Source: Paralichthys olivaceus (taxonomy: Eukaryota; Chordata; Actinopteri; Pleuronectiformes; Paralichthyidae). Taken from it: a DNA stretch of 64,000 nt. A program made the translations under genes and the position numbers. The first letter of the stretch is position 1. Every line of letters starts with the position of its first letter. Under the pieces are notes generated by a model that did not search any database, was not told the origin of the DNA, and saw nothing but the letters and a program-made list of their open reading frames with translations. This document shows, in pieces, positions 33,150 to 47,345 of this stretch. The stretch lies in contig NC_091110.1 of the NCBI RefSeq assembly GCF_024713975.1, positions 3,173,001-3,237,000 on the forward strand, in the 5' to 3' direction.

Positions 33150-34983
33150 ACATGGATGAAGGACAAGTGGAAATGTATTTTTATTTTTATAAATTGAAAA
33201 AAAGTAAATAAAAAGTGTTAATAAAAAAATAAAAGTGTTAAGTAACATTTTCTTGTTTCGTTGTTTAACCAGTAACTTTAAAAACTTAAAATGCACATGT
33301 AATAATATTGAAAAGAAGAAGCAAAATTAAAAATCCTTATACAGTTACCATCAGATGTGTTTATTTCTAAACTGCCCCACATCATCAAGATGACCCTGAA
33401 ACTTTGTGCAGCATTGCCATCTAGTGGTTGTTACATTCGGCCACAAAAACATGTTCAGAGTTAGAATTTATTGCAAAATAAATGTAATAGGAAAATAAGA
33501 TGCAGTTGCTTCAGTTTTTCACCGGGCTGAGGCTGAAGTCAAAGACGGTATCTGCTGTAACCCGCTTTCTCCTCCCAACCATGCACCATGCCCACCAACT
33601 TATAGAGGTGCCCTCCTCACCATTTCACAAACGATAATTATTATTATTTCAATTAGAGAGATGACTATGACTCTGACAGCAAATCCTAATGTAGACTTCA
33701 CAAATGGTTCACTTGTGTGTATAGTGGTCAAGTTTAAGAATTGACAGAGTAGTACATTAAACATCAATTAACTGTGTATGACTACTTTAAGTGTAGCACT
33801 ACCTAACCAGGTACATTCACTTTATTAATACTGAGTGAGCTTTGATAAACATTAGCAAACTGTCAGATGTGAAATATTATAGGTAGCTGTGCTTGCTAGC
33901 TACCAGCAACAATACCTATTTAACACAACACTACCACAAACAATACAAACATTTTAATAACAACAAGCTTTCCTGAGAAGAAGAATACTAATAAGAATAC
34001 TAACAGGCTTCCTCTGTCACATATGATTATTCTCCAAGTGCTCTGCATGCAGCATGACAACAGGGAACAGTGTCTTTCGTATTCATATTGTCCAACTAGG
34101 GCTGGGTATCGCCACTGATTTCCCACATCAGATATATTCACAAGGTCTCGATTCAGTGAAATTTCAGATTGGATTCAATATCGATTTATTTCAGGATGTT
34201 TCATTGTACAATACCAATTTAGCTTGGATATGAAAGAAGAACTAAAGTTGTAAACGGTGCAAGGAAACCTCTAACTTGGTGCAAAATTAAAATAATATGA
34301 TAGGTCTGTCACAATAACAAATGTTGTTGTATATTGTATTGACCCAGAAAATATTGTGATAAAAGATATCATTGTCATCACTTTGGAACCATTTCATACC
34401 ACTGATATCATGAAAATATTATAGCACAATAATAATAACCCTTACAAAGTTGCAGCCTCAGCTTCATGATCAGTATTGATCAGTATTTGATTATTATGCA
34501 GTTGAATGGCAGAGATGAGCTGATATTTCTGATTATATAAATTATATTATGTAACTTTTTTTTTAAATAAATTCTTGGCATATTTGTGCTCATATTATCT
34601 GTTTTCTTTGGCTTGAATGGAAACCTGTTCCTACAGTGGTTTATTGTCGACTTTGTTTCATGTTCATGGTTGTGATGACACACAAAAAGATAAATCTGAA
34701 GTAAAATGAATTAATTGTGTTTATTTATTTATTTATACCATATGTATTAATTTGATTTCACTTTACACAATGTTGCTGTGAAAAATAATTCAAAAATAAT
34801 AACAAGAGGCACAGGTTGCCTCTAGTCCAAAAGGGACAGGTTGCCTCTAGTCCTTTGATGTATCAAAACTGCACTTTGGGTATAGACTCCTTTACAACTG
34901 ACTTTGAGAACGTCACTACCTGCTGCAAACCACCGCTGGTGTAAGAAGAGAAACGTCAATTTCCACAGTACTCGAGATACGAA
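33150..34983. other. Kinase-array spacer between copies 3 and 4 (deleted hairpin arm)
   Basis: The same layout as other spacers, but a deletion ending near 34,803 removes the left hairpin arm and about 130 bp before it. The same deletion junction is found before copy 5 (near 39,431). Confidence 0.6.
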
Positions 34984-37777
34984 ATGGCAGAAAATCTAGT
35001 TTCACACAGCTGTTTGACAGCAAATAAAGCTGGTATGTATATTTCAACACACAGTAACCGGGAATGATTGAGTACATTTACTCAAATACACTACTATGAA
35101 TGCTTTAACTATACGTATCTAAGATTTCTTCTGCTTTATATCTCCAGGTAAATATGTCAAAGGAGCAGACTTTTGTTGAACAAAGTCAAAAAGTTGCATA
35201 ATCCACAATGTGAAGAGATTTGTTTAGTAGGAAAGAGATGAAGAAGCAGAATGTGTTGTTTAAAGTTCAGGGAACAACAGGGTTGATGATTTGTGTGTTC
35301 AGGGTTGATGAAGCTGGGTGAGGAAGGGGAATATGAAGCATTGAATGTTGGGCTAATGGCACCAGCTTTCACTCTGGCCTTGCTGACTCCATATTGTAAC
35401 CTTCTTATGTTCTTCTTCTTGGTCACAGATGAACAGATGCAGTCAGGGGATTCTGAGGTGCCACAGAGCAACATACTGTGCAGTGGCACCAACAGCTACC
35501 TCATAACTGAAGTGTGCGGAGAGGGGGCCTTTGGCAAAGTTGTCAAGGCCGTAAACATGGCCACATCTCAAGAAGTGGCCCTCAAAATCCTCAAACGTGA
35601 GGATGCTGCTCCAAGAGAGGTATGTAATCTTGTTCATTTTGAGGTTTTGTTTTACATTGTCTTACTCCTAACTTGTTTCTTAGAATAACTGTTGAGACCA
35701 TGCTGTGTCATCTACACCTCCTATATCCTGTTTCCTCTTTCCTCTACAGATGTGGATGCTTAAGGCAGTGAGCGCTCTTGACCCCACCAAAAGCAACGTG
35801 GTCGACTTCATTGAGCGGTTTCAGGACGGCGGACAGACCTGTCTGGTGTTTGAGCGGCTGGACATGAACCTGTACCAGCTGCTGCAACAACGACGTGGAC
35901 ATCCGCTGACTCTGAGTGAGATTCGGCCCATTGCTCACCAGGTAAAGATGATGTGACTCCTTCATCAATCTATCATCGAGTGGTAACATACCTGTTTGTC
36001 TTCTAGATCTGTAAATAACATTTGACATTGTTTCTGCAGTTGCTGACAACTTTTGCCGCACTGGAGAGCATTGGGGTGATCCACACAGACCTCAAACCAG
36101 ACAATGTGATGCTGGTGAACCACGAGAGGGAGCCCTTCAGGGTGAAACTCATCGATTTTGGTGTGTCCTTCATGAGGTCAGAGAACACGCGTGGCATGAA
36201 AACCCAGCCCATAGGCTTCAGGTAGGATCGATGTGCCAACCTGTGCACTTGTGTGTTTGTGTTGTAAATGATCCAGCAGAAATTGTCTTCAGCAAACATG
36301 ATGAATTTGACTTTGTATTTATGTTGGTTCTTGTTTTCACTCACAGGTCACCTGAAGTCACCCTGGGCCTCCCTGTCTCAGAGGCCATTGATATGTGGGG
36401 TCTGGGCTGCATCCTCCTTTTCCTTTACCTCGCCAACCACCCATTCTCAGTGGACTGCGAGTACCAGGGAGTAAGTATTCAAAGATTTAAATGCAACGAC
36501 TGTTACATTCGGCCACAAAAACATGTTCAGCCCAACAGGAGACTTGATTTTGGCTGATGTGATTTTCGTTATTCTCTGTCCAGATGAAGGGAATTGTAGA
36601 CATGCTGGGTCAGCCAGATGATGACTTCCTCAAGGCTGGAATACACAGCCACCAATTCTTCATGGAGGACAAGCACTGGTGCAACCCAGGGTGGTCGATA
36701 AAGGTATTTTAACCAGTTTTAGAATATTTTTCTCCCACTCAGACAATAGCTCTTTCCAATGTTGAACACATTATAAAGTAACTGACCAACATGTTTTCTT
36801 CCTGTAGACCCCAAGTGAGTTTGAAAGTGGGACTGGCATCCAGGTCAAGGAGTGGGCCAGTGACATTGGAAGCCTGAATGACCTGATCACAGTATGTCAT
36901 CCATTTCATTACTAAAGAAAGAATTAGTACCAAGTTTCTCTGCTGTTGAGAGACATGAAGTAGTTAAACTGTCACCTACTTTGTTTTAAATCCAGCTTCA
37001 CCCAGTGCTGAATGGATCCATTGAGCTCCAGGACAGGAGAGCGTTCGTTAGTCTGCTCAAAGGCCTCCTTCAGATTGACCCCAGGAGGAGGCTAACGCCA
37101 CAGAGGGGTCTCTCCCACCCCTTTCTTACCATGGTCCACCTGATGGATAACATGGAAAGCCCATAGTAAGTAACTGGTTTCAGTCGTAGATGTATTAAGG
37201 GAATGAGTTGTTGATTGATTCTTCACTGACTAATCTGCTGATATGTGTTTTTTTCAGTGTAATGCATTGTCTGGACAGCATGGGGGTCTTAGACTTGGAC
37301 GACTACGATGATGAGGAAGACTTTTGCTCAGATGTTGTGGCTGAGGAAGACCCCTGGGTGGAGGAGGCTTCAGTCGTCCCACAGTCAGAGGACACAGGCT
37401 CAGCTCCTCCTCACTCCAGTATCAGGGTTGAAGAGCTGGACCCCCCATGTGATGAGGATGCAGCTGCTGGCTCATCAGATGTTGTGGCTGAGGAAGACCC
37501 CTGGGTGGAGGAGGCTTCAGTTGTACAACAGTCAGAGGACACAGGCTCAGATCTTCCTCACTCCAGTGTCAGGGTTGAAGAGCTGGACCTCCCATGTGAT
37601 GACACTGCAGCTGCTGGCTCAGATGCAGAGAAATCAGCTGAGAGCCAACAATTACCTGATGCAGCTCAAGAGACACAGCTCTGTGAAGACACTCGTCCTG
37701 CCAGAGTCAGCAGACTGAAGAGGATGAGGAAGTTTTTTGGAAGAATTGTTAAGAAAGTGAAGAGATTGTTCAGATGA
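34984..37777 (+). CDS. HIPK/DYRK-like protein kinase, copy 4
   Basis: Exons: 34,984-35,032, 35,429-35,619, 35,750-35,941, 36,040-36,221, 36,347-36,470, 36,584-36,703, 36,808-36,891, 36,996-37,165 and 37,258-37,777, giving 543 aa. It differs from copy 3 only at residue 2 in the translated exons, and introns and 3' flank also match closely at a constant 4628-bp offset. This is the youngest duplication in the array, or an assembly duplication. Motifs are as in copy 1. Confidence 0.87.
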
Positions 37778-39611
37778 ACATGGATGAAGGACAAGTGGAA
37801 ATGTATTTTTATTTTTATAAATTGAAAAAAAGTAAATAAAAAGTGTTAATAAAAAAATAAAAGTGTTAAGTAACATTTTCTTGTTTCGTTGTTTAACCAG
37901 TAACTTTAAAAACTTAAAATGCACATGTAATAATATTGAAAAGAAGAAGCAAAATTAAAAATCCTTATACAGTTACCATCAGATGTGTTTATTTCTAAAC
38001 TGCCCCACATCATCAAGATGACCCTGAAACTTTGTGCAGCATTGCCATCTAGTGGTTGTTACATTCGGCCACAAAAACATGTTCAGAGTTAGAATTTATT
38101 GCAAAATAAATGTAATAGGAAAATAAGATGCAGTTGCTTCAGTTTTTCACCGGGCTGAGGCTGAAGTCAAAGACGGTATCTGCTGTAACCCGCTTTCTCC
38201 TCCCAACCATGCACCATGCCCACCAACTTATAGAGGTGCCCTCCTCACCATTTCACAAACGATAATTATTATTATTTCAATTAGAGAGATGACTATGACT
38301 CTGACAGCAAATCCTAATGTAGACTTCACAAATGGTTCACTTGTGTGTATAGTGGTCAAGTTTAAGAATTGACAGAGTAGTACATTAAACATCAATTAAC
38401 TGTGTATGACTACTTTAAGTGTAGCACTACCTAACCAGGTACATTCACTTTATTAATACTGAGTGAGCTTTGATAAACATTAGCAAACTGTCAGATGTGA
38501 AATATTATAGGTAGCTGTGCTTGCTAGCTACCAGCAACAATACCTATTTAACACAACACTACCACAAACAATACAAACATTTTAATAACAACAAGCTTTC
38601 CTGAGAAGAAGAATACTAATAAGAATACTAACAGGCTTCCTCTGTCACATATGATTATTCTCCAAGTGCTCTGCATGCAGCATGACAACAGGGAACAGTG
38701 TCTTTCGTATTCATATTGTCCAACTAGGGCTGGGTATCGCCACTGATTTCCCACATCAGATATATTCACAAGGTCTCGATTCAGTGAAATTTCAGATTGG
38801 ATTCAATATCGATTTATTTCAGGATGTTTCATTGTACAATACCAATTTAGCTTGGATATGAAAGAAGAACTAAAGTTGTAAACGGTGCAAGGAAACCTCT
38901 AACTTGGTGCAAAATTAAAATAATATGATAGGTCTGTCACAATAACAAATGTTGTTGTATATTGTATTGACCCAGAAAATATTGTGATAAAAGATATCAT
39001 TGTCATCACTTTGGAACCATTTCATACCACTGATATCATGAAAATATTATAGCACAATAATAATAACCCTTACAAAGTTGCAGCCTCAGCTTCATGATCA
39101 GTATTGATCAGTATTTGATTATTATGCAGTTGAATGGCAGAGATGAGCTGATATTTCTGATTATATAAATTATATTATGTAACTTTTTTTTTAAATAAAT
39201 TCTTGGCATATTTGTGCTCATATTATCTGTTTTCTTTGGCTTGAATGGAAACCTGTTCCTACAGTGGTTTATTGTCGACTTTGTTTCATGTTCATGGTTG
39301 TGATGACACACAAAAAGATAAATCTGAAGTAAAATGAATTAATTGTGTTTATTTATTTATTTATACCATATGTATTAATTTGATTTCACTTTACACAATG
39401 TTGCTGTGAAAAATAATTCAAAAATAATAACAAGAGGCACAGGTTGCCTCTAGTCCAAAAGGGACAGGTTGCCTCTAGTCCTTTGATGTATCAAAACTGC
39501 ACTTTGGGTATAGACTCCTTTACAACTGACTTTGAGAACGTCACTACCTGCTGCAAACCACCGCTGGTGTAAGAAGAGAAACGTCAATTTCCACAGTACT
39601 CGAGATACGAA
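37778..39611. other. Kinase-array spacer between copies 4 and 5
   Basis: It matches the spacer between copies 3 and 4 almost base for base at an offset of 4628 bp, including the deletion that removes the left hairpin arm. Confidence 0.6.
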
Positions 39612-42379
39612 ATGGCAGAAAATCTAGTTTCACACAGCTGTTTGACAGCAAATAAAGCTGGTATGTATATTTCAACACACAGTAACCGGGAATGATTGAG
39701 TACATTTACTCAAATACACTACTATGAATGCTTTAACTATACGTATCTAAGATTTCTTCTGCTTTATATCTCCAGGTAAATATGTCAAAGGAGCAGACTT
39801 TTGTTGAACAAAGTCAAAAAGTTGCATAATCCACAATGTGAAGAGATTTGTTTAGTAGGAAAGAGATGAAGAAGCAGAATGTGTTGTTTAAAGTTCAGGG
39901 AACAACAGGGTTGATGATTTGTGTGTTCAGGGTTGATGAAGCTGGGTGAGGAAGGGGAATATGAAGCATTGAATGTTGGGCTAATGGCACCAGCTTTCAC
40001 TCTGGCCTTGCTGACTCCATATTGTAACCTTCTTATGTTCTTCTTCTTGGTCACAGATGAACAGATGCAGTCAGGGGATTCTGAGGTGCCACAGAGCAAC
40101 ATACTGTGCAGTGGCACCAACAGCTACCTCATAACTGAAGTGTGCGGAGAGGGGGCCTTTGGCAAAGTTGTCAAGGCCGTAAACATGGCCACATCTCAAG
40201 AAGTGGCCCTCAAAATCCTCAAACGTGAGGATGCTGCTCCAAGAGAGGTATGTAATCTTGTTCATTTTGAGGTTTTTGTTTCACATTGTCTTACTCCTAA
40301 CTTCTTTCTTAGAATAACTGATGAGACCATGCTGTGTCATCTACACCTCCTATATCCTGTTTCCTCTTTCCTCCACAGATGTGGATGCTTAAGGCAGTGA
40401 GCGCTCTTGACCCCTGCAAAAGCAACGTGGTCGACTTCATTGAGCGGTTTCAGGACGGCGGACAGACCTGTCTGGTGTTTGAGCGGCTGGACATGAACCT
40501 GTACCAGCTGCTGCAACAACGACGTGGACATCCGCTGACTCTGAGTGAGATTCGGCCCATTGCTCACCAGGTAAAGATGATGTGACTCCTTCATCAATCT
40601 ATCATCGAGTGGTAAAATACCTGTATATCTTCTAGATCTGTAAATAACATTTGACATTGTTTCTGCAGTTGCTGACAACTTTTGCCGCACTGGAGAGCAT
40701 TGGGGTGATCCACACAGACCTCAAACCAGACAATGTGATGCTGGTGAACCACGAGAGGGAGCCCTTCAGGGTGAAACTCATCGATTTTGGTGTGTCCTTC
40801 ATGAGGTCAGAGAACACACGTGGCATGAAAACCCAGCCCATAGGCTTCAGGTAGGATCGATGTGCCAACCTGTGCACTTGTGTGTTTGTGTTGTAAATGA
40901 TCCAGCAGAAATTGTCTTCAGCAAACATGATGAATTTGACTTTGTATTTATGTTGGTTCTTGTTTTCACTCACAGGTCACCTGAAGTCACCCTGGGCCTC
41001 CCTGTGTCAGAGGCCATTGATATGTGGGGTCTGGGCTGCATCCTCCTTTTCCTCTACCTCGCCAACCACCCGTTTTCAGTGGACTGCGAGTACCAGGGAG
41101 TAAGTATTCAAAGATTTAAATGCAACAACTGTTACATTCGGCCACAAAAACATGTTCAGACCAACAGGAGACTTGATTTTGGCTGATGTGATTTTCGTTA
41201 TTCTCTGTCCAGATGAAGGGAATTGTAGACATGCTGGGTCAGCCAGATGATGACTTCCTCAACGCTGGAATATACAGCCACCAATTTTTCATGGAGGACA
41301 AGCACTGGTGCAACCCAGGGTGGTCGATAAAGGTATTTTAACCAGTTTTAGAATATTTTTCTCCCACTCAGACAATAGCTCTTTCCAATGTTGAACACAT
41401 TATAAAGTAACTGACCAACATGTTTTCTTCCTGTAGACCCCAAGTGAGTTTGAAAGTGGGACTGGCATCCAGGTCAAGGAGTGGGCCAGTGACATTGGAA
41501 GCCTGAATGACCTGATCACAGTAAGTCATCCATTTCATTACTAAAGAAAGAATTAGTACCAAGTGTCTCTGCTGTTGAGAGACATGAAGTAGTTAAACTG
41601 TCACCTACTTTGTTTTAAATCCAGCTTCACCCAGTGCTGAATGGATCCATTGAGCTCCAGGACAGGAGAGCGTTCGTTAGTCTGCTCAAAGGCCTCCTTC
41701 AGATTGACCCCAGGAGGAGGCTAACGCCACAGAGGGGTCTCTCACACCCCTTTCTTACCATGGTCCACCTGATGGATAACATGGAAAGCCCATAGTAAGT
41801 AACTGGTTTCAGTCGTAGATGTATTAAGGGAATGAGTTGTTGATTGATTGTTCACTGACTAATCTGCTGATATGTGTTTTTTTCAGTGTAATGCATTGTC
41901 TGGACAGCATGGGGGTCTTAGACTTGGACGACTACGATGATGAGGAAGACTTTTGCTCAGATGTTGTGGCTGAGGAAGACCCCTGGGTGGAGGAGGCTTC
42001 AGTCGTCCCACAGTCAGAGGACACAGGCTCAGCTCCTCCTCACTCCAGTGTCAGGGTTGAAGAGCTGGACCCCCCATGTGATGAGACTGCAGCTACTGGC
42101 TCATCAGATGTTGTGGCTGAGGAAGACCCCTGGGTGGAGGAGGCTTCAGTTGTACCACACTCAGAGGACACAGGCTCAGCTCCTCCTCACTCCAGTGTCA
42201 GGGTTGAAGAGCTGGACCTCCCATGTGATGAGACTGCAGCTGAGAGCCAACAATTACCTGATGCAGCTCAAGAGACACAGCTCTGTGAAGACACTCGTCC
42301 TGCCAGAGTCAGCAGACTGAAGAGGATGAGGAAGTTTTTTGGCAGAATTGTTAAGAGAGTGAAGAGATTGTTCAGATGA
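39612..42379 (+). CDS. HIPK/DYRK-like protein kinase, copy 5
   Basis: Exons: 39,612-39,660, 40,057-40,247, 40,379-40,570, 40,669-40,850, 40,976-41,099, 41,213-41,332, 41,437-41,520, 41,625-41,794 and 41,887-42,379, giving 534 aa. The 5' part, up to about intron 2, is copy-4-like. The 3' part, including the last exon, resembles copy 1 (PHSEDTG) but with the 27-bp deletion, so this copy is a mosaic. Private changes: Cys in DPCKSN (Thr elsewhere) and Asn in FLNAGI (Lys elsewhere). Kinase motifs are complete. Confidence 0.88.
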
Positions 42380-44143
42380 ACGTGGATGAAGGACATGTGG
42401 AAATTTATTTTTATTTTTATAAATTGAAAAAAAGTGAATAAAAAGTGTTAATAAATAAATAAAAGTGTTAACTAACATTTTCTTGTTTTGTTGTTTAACC
42501 AGTTACTTTAAAAACTTAAAATGCACATGTAATAATATTGAAAAGAAGAAGCAAAATTAAAAATCCTTATACAGTTACCATCAGATGTGTTTATTTCTAA
42601 ACTGCCCCACATCATCAAGATGACCCTGAAACTTTGTGCATTGCCATCTAGTGGTTGTTACATTCGGCCACAAAAACATGTTCAGAGTTAGAATTTATTG
42701 CAAAATAAATGTAAAAGGAAAATAAGATGCAGTTGCTTCAGTTTTTCACCAGGCTGAGGCTGAAGTCAAAGACGGTATCTGCTGTAACCCGCTTTCTCCT
42801 CCCAACCATGCACCATGCCCACCAACTTATAGAGGTGCCCTCCTCACCATTTCACAAACGATAATTATTATTATTTCAATTAGAGAGATGACTATGACTC
42901 TGACAGCAAATCCTAATGTAGACTTCACAAATGGTTCACTTGTGTGTATAGTGGTCAAGTTTAAGAATTGACAGAGTAGTACATTAAACATCAATTAACT
43001 GTGTATGACTACTTTAAGTGTAGCACTACCTAACCAGGTACATTCACTTTATTAATACTGAGTGAGCTTTGATAAACATTAGCAAACTGTCAGATGTGAA
43101 ATATTATAGGTAGCTGTGCTTGCTAGCTACCAGCAACAATACCTATTTAACACAACACTACCACAAACAATACAAACATTTTAATAACAACAAGCTTTCC
43201 TGAGAAGAAGAATACTAATAAGAATACTAACAGGCTTCCCCTGTCACATATGATTAGTCTCCAAGTGCTCTGCATGCAGCATGACAACAGGGAACAGTGT
43301 CTTTCGTATTCATATTGTCCAACTAAGGCTGGGTATCGCCACTGATTTCCCACATCAGATATATTCACAAGGTCTCGATTCAGTGAAATTTCAGATTGGA
43401 TTCAATATCAATTTATTTCAGGATGTTTCATTGTACAATACCAATTTAGCTTGGATATGAAAGAAGAACTAAAGTTGTAAATAGTGCAAGGAAACCTCGA
43501 ACTTGGTGCAAAATTAAAATAATATGGTAGGTCTGTCACAATAGCAAATGTTGTTGTATATTATATTGACCCAGAAAATATTGTGATAAAAGATATCATT
43601 GTCATCACTTTGGAACCATTTCATACCACTGATATCATGAAAATATTATAGCACAATAATAATAACCCTTACAAAGTTGCAGCCTCAGCTTCATGATCAG
43701 TATTGATCAGTATTTGATTATTATGCAGTTGAATGGCAGAGATGAGCTGATATTTCTGATTATATAAATTATATTATGTACCTTTTTTTTTAACTAATTC
43801 TTGGCATATTTGTGCTCATATTATCTGCTTTCTTTGACTTGAATGGAAACCTGTTCCTACAGTGGGTTATTGTCGACTTTGTTTCACGTTCACGGTTGTG
43901 ATGACACACAAAAAGATAAATCTCAAGTAAAATGAATTAATTGTGTTTATTTATTTATTTATACCATATGTATTAATTTGATTTCACTTTACACAATGTT
44001 GCTGTGAAAAATAATTCAGGTTGCATGTATACGTAGGTCATTTTGTGATTATATGTGATATGATACACAGACAACAACATTATTGGTTTAAGTTTCAGTG
44101 AGAGTCCATCACTGTCCATCAGAGGATCAGTGGAAAGTAACAA
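42380..44143. other. Kinase-array spacer between copies 5 and 6
   Basis: A full-length spacer with AATAAA signals from about 42,437, the shared repeat near 43,327, and an intact hairpin at its end (44,144-44,225). No gene seen. Confidence 0.6.
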
Positions 44144-44340
44144 TTTGATACATCAAAGGACTAGAGGCACAGGTTGCCTCTAGTCCAAAAGGAACAGGTT
44201 GCCTCTAGTCCTTTGATGTATCAAAACTGCACTTTGGGTATAGACTCCTTTACAACTGACATGAGAACGTCACTACCTGCTGCAAACCACCGCTGGTGTA
44301 AGAAGAGAAACGTCAATTTCCACAGTACTCGAAATACGAA

Positions 44341-47075
44341 ATGGCAGAAAATCTAGTTTCACACAGCTGTTTGACAGAAAATAAAGCAGGTATGTATATT
44401 TCAATAAACAGTAACTGGGAATTATTGAGTACATTTACTCAAATACGCTACTATGTCTACGATATCTCCAGGTAAATATGTCAAAGGAGCAGACTTTTGT
44501 TGAACAAAGTCAAAAAGTTGTATAATCCACAATGTGAAGAAAAAGATTTGTTTAGTAGGAAAGAGATGAAGCAGAATGTGTTGTTTAAAGTTCAGGGAAC
44601 AACAGGGTTGATGATTTGTATGTTCAGGGTTGATGAAGCTGGGTGAGGAAGGGGAATATGAAGCATTGAATGTTGGGCTAATGGCACCAGCTTTCACTCT
44701 GCCCCTGCTGACTCCATATTGTAACCTTCTTATGTTCTTCTTCTTGGTCACAGATGAACAGATGCAGTCAGGGGATTTTGAGGCACCACAGAGCAAAATA
44801 CTGTGCAGTGGCACCAACAGCTACCTCATAACTGAAATGTGCGGAGAGGGGGCCTTTGGCAAAGTTGTCAAGGCCGTAAACATGGCCACATCCCAAGAAG
44901 TGGCCATCAAAATCCTCAAACGTGAGGATGCTGCTCGAAGAGAGGTATGTAATCTTGTTCATTTTGAGGTTTTGTTTCACATTGTCTTACTCCTAACTTG
45001 TTTCTTAGAATAACTGTTGAGACCATGCTGTGTCACCTACACCTCCTATATCCTGTTTCCTCTTTCCTCCACAGATGTGGATGCTTAAGGCAGTGAGCGC
45101 TCTTGACCCCACCAAAAGCAACGTGGTCGACTTCATTGAGCGGTTTCAGGACGGCGGACAGACCTGTCTGGTGTTTGAGCGGCTGGACATGAACCTGTAC
45201 CAGCTGCTGCAACAACGACGTGGACATCCGCTGAATCTGAGTGAGATTCGGCCCATTGCTCACCAGGTAAACATGATGTGACTCCTTAATCAATCCATCA
45301 TCGAGTGGTAACATACCTGTTTGTCTTCTAGATCTGTAAATAACATTTGACATTGTTTCTGCAGTTGCTGACAACTTTTGCCGCACTGGAGAGCATTGGG
45401 GTGATCCACACAGACCTCAAACCAGACAATGTGATGCTGGTGAACCACGAGAGGGAGCCCTTCAGGGTGAAACTCATCGATTTTGGTGTGTCCTTCATGA
45501 GGTCAGAGAACACGCGTGGCATGAAAACCCAGCCCATAGGCTTCAGGTAGGATCGATGTGCCAACCTGTGCACTTGTGTGTTTGTGTTGTAAATGATCTA
45601 GCAGAAATTGTCTTCAGCAAACATGATGAATTTGACTTTGTATTTATGTTGGTTCTTGTTTTCACTCACAGGTCACCTGAAGTCACCCTGGGCCTCCCTG
45701 TGTCAGAGGCCATTGATATGTGGGGTCTGGGCTGCATCCTCCTTTTCCTTTACCTCGCCAACCACCCGTTTTCAGTGGACTGCGAGTACCAGGGAGTAAG
45801 TATTCAAAGATTTAAATGCAACAACTGTTACATTCGGCCACAAAAACATGTTCAGACCAACAGGAGACTTGATTTTGGCTGATGTGATTTTCGTTATTCT
45901 CTGTCCAGATGAAGGGAATTGTAGACATGCTGGGTCAGCCAGATGATGACTTCCTCAAGGCTGGAATATACAGCCACCAATTTTTCATGGAGGACAAGCA
46001 CTGGTGCAACCCAGGGTGGTCGATAAAGGTATTTTAACCAGTTTTAGAATATTTTTCTCCCACTCAGACAATAGCTCTTTCCAATGTTGAACACATTATA
46101 AAGTAACTGACCAACATGTTTTCTTCCTGTAGACCCCAAGTGAGTTTGAAAGTGGGACTGGCATCCAGGTCAAGGAGTGGGCCGGTGACATTGGAAGCCT
46201 GAATGACCTGATCACAGTAAGTCGTCCATTTCGTTACTAAAGAAAGAATAAGTACCAAGTTTCTCTGCTGTTGAGAGACATGAAGTAGTTCAACTGTCAC
46301 CTACTTTGTTTGAAATCCAGCTTCACCCAGTGCTGAATGGATCCATTGAGCTCCAGGACAGGAGAGCATTCGTCAGTCTGCTAAAAGGCCTCCTTCAGAT
46401 TGACCCCAGGAGGAGGCTAACGCCACAGAGGGGTCTCTCCCACCCCTTTCTTACCATGGTCCACCTGATGGATAACATGGAAAGCCCATAGTAAGTAACT
46501 GGTTTCAGTCGTAGATGTATTAAGGGAATGAGTTGTTGATTGATTGTTCACTGACTAATCTGCTGATTTGTGTTTTTTTCAGTGTAATGCATTGTCTGGA
46601 CAGCATGGGGGTCTTAGACTTGGACGACTACGATGATGAGGAAGACTTTTGCTCAGATGTTGTGGCTGAGGAAGACCCCTGGGTGGAGGAGGCTTCAGTC
46701 GTCCCACAGTCAGAGGACACAGGCTCAGCTCCTCCTCACTCCAGTGTCAGGGTTGAAGAGCTGGACCCCCCATGTGATGAGACTGCAGCTGCTGGCTCAT
46801 CAGATGTTGTGGCTGAGGAAGACCCCTGGGTGGAGGAAGCATCAGTTGGAGCACAGTCAGAGGACACAGGCTCAGCTCCTCCTCACTCCAGTGTCAGGGT
46901 TGAAGAGCTGGACCCCCCATGTGATGACACTGCAGCTGAGAGCCAACAATTACCTGATGCAGCTCAAGAGACACAGCTCTGTGAAGACACTCGTCCTGCC
47001 AGAGTCAGCAGACTGAAGAGGATGAGGAAGTTTTTTGGCAGAATTGTAAAGAGAGTGAAGAGATTGTTCAGATGA
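44341..47075 (+). CDS. HIPK/DYRK-like protein kinase, copy 6 (last)
   Basis: Exons: 44,341-44,389, 44,754-44,944, 45,075-45,266, 45,365-45,546, 45,672-45,795, 45,909-46,028, 46,133-46,216, 46,321-46,490 and 46,583-47,075, giving 534 aa. It is the most divergent copy at the N-terminus: LTENKA in exon 1, then GDFEAPQSKI and TEMCGEG before the glycine loop. It shares VAIK and DAARRE with copy 2. The second acidic repeat reads EASVGAQSED. Catalytic motifs are unchanged. Its 3' flank diverges from the array soon after the polyadenylation region. Confidence 0.88.
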
Positions 47076-47345
47076 ACTTGGATGAGGGACAAGTGGAAAT
47101 TAATTTTAATTAAAGTATAAATGTAAATAAATTAAAAAAAAATAAATAAAAGTGTTAAGTAACATTTTCTTGTTTTGTTGTTTAACCAGTCACTTTAAAA
47201 ACTTAAAATACACATGTAATAATATCGAAAAAAATAAGCAAAATTAAAAATCCATATACAGTTACCATCAGATGTGTTTATTTCTAAACTGCCCCACATC
47301 ATCAAGATGACCCTGAAACTTTGTGCAGCATTGCCATCTAGTGGC

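Larger units (their letters stand above)
18310..47345 (+). repeat. Tandem array of kinase units (one partial, six complete)
   Basis: Stop codons of successive copies lie at 18,906, 23,661, 28,393, 33,149, 37,777, 42,379 and 47,075, giving periods of 4755, 4732, 4756, 4628, 4602 and 4696 bp. Homology covers exons, introns and spacers. The left border is in intron 8 (about 18,310) and the right border is in the 3' flank, just after a 'gccatctagtggc' motif near 47,345. Copies 4 and 5 share a deletion in the spacer. The array probably grew by unequal crossing-over. Confidence 0.93.
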
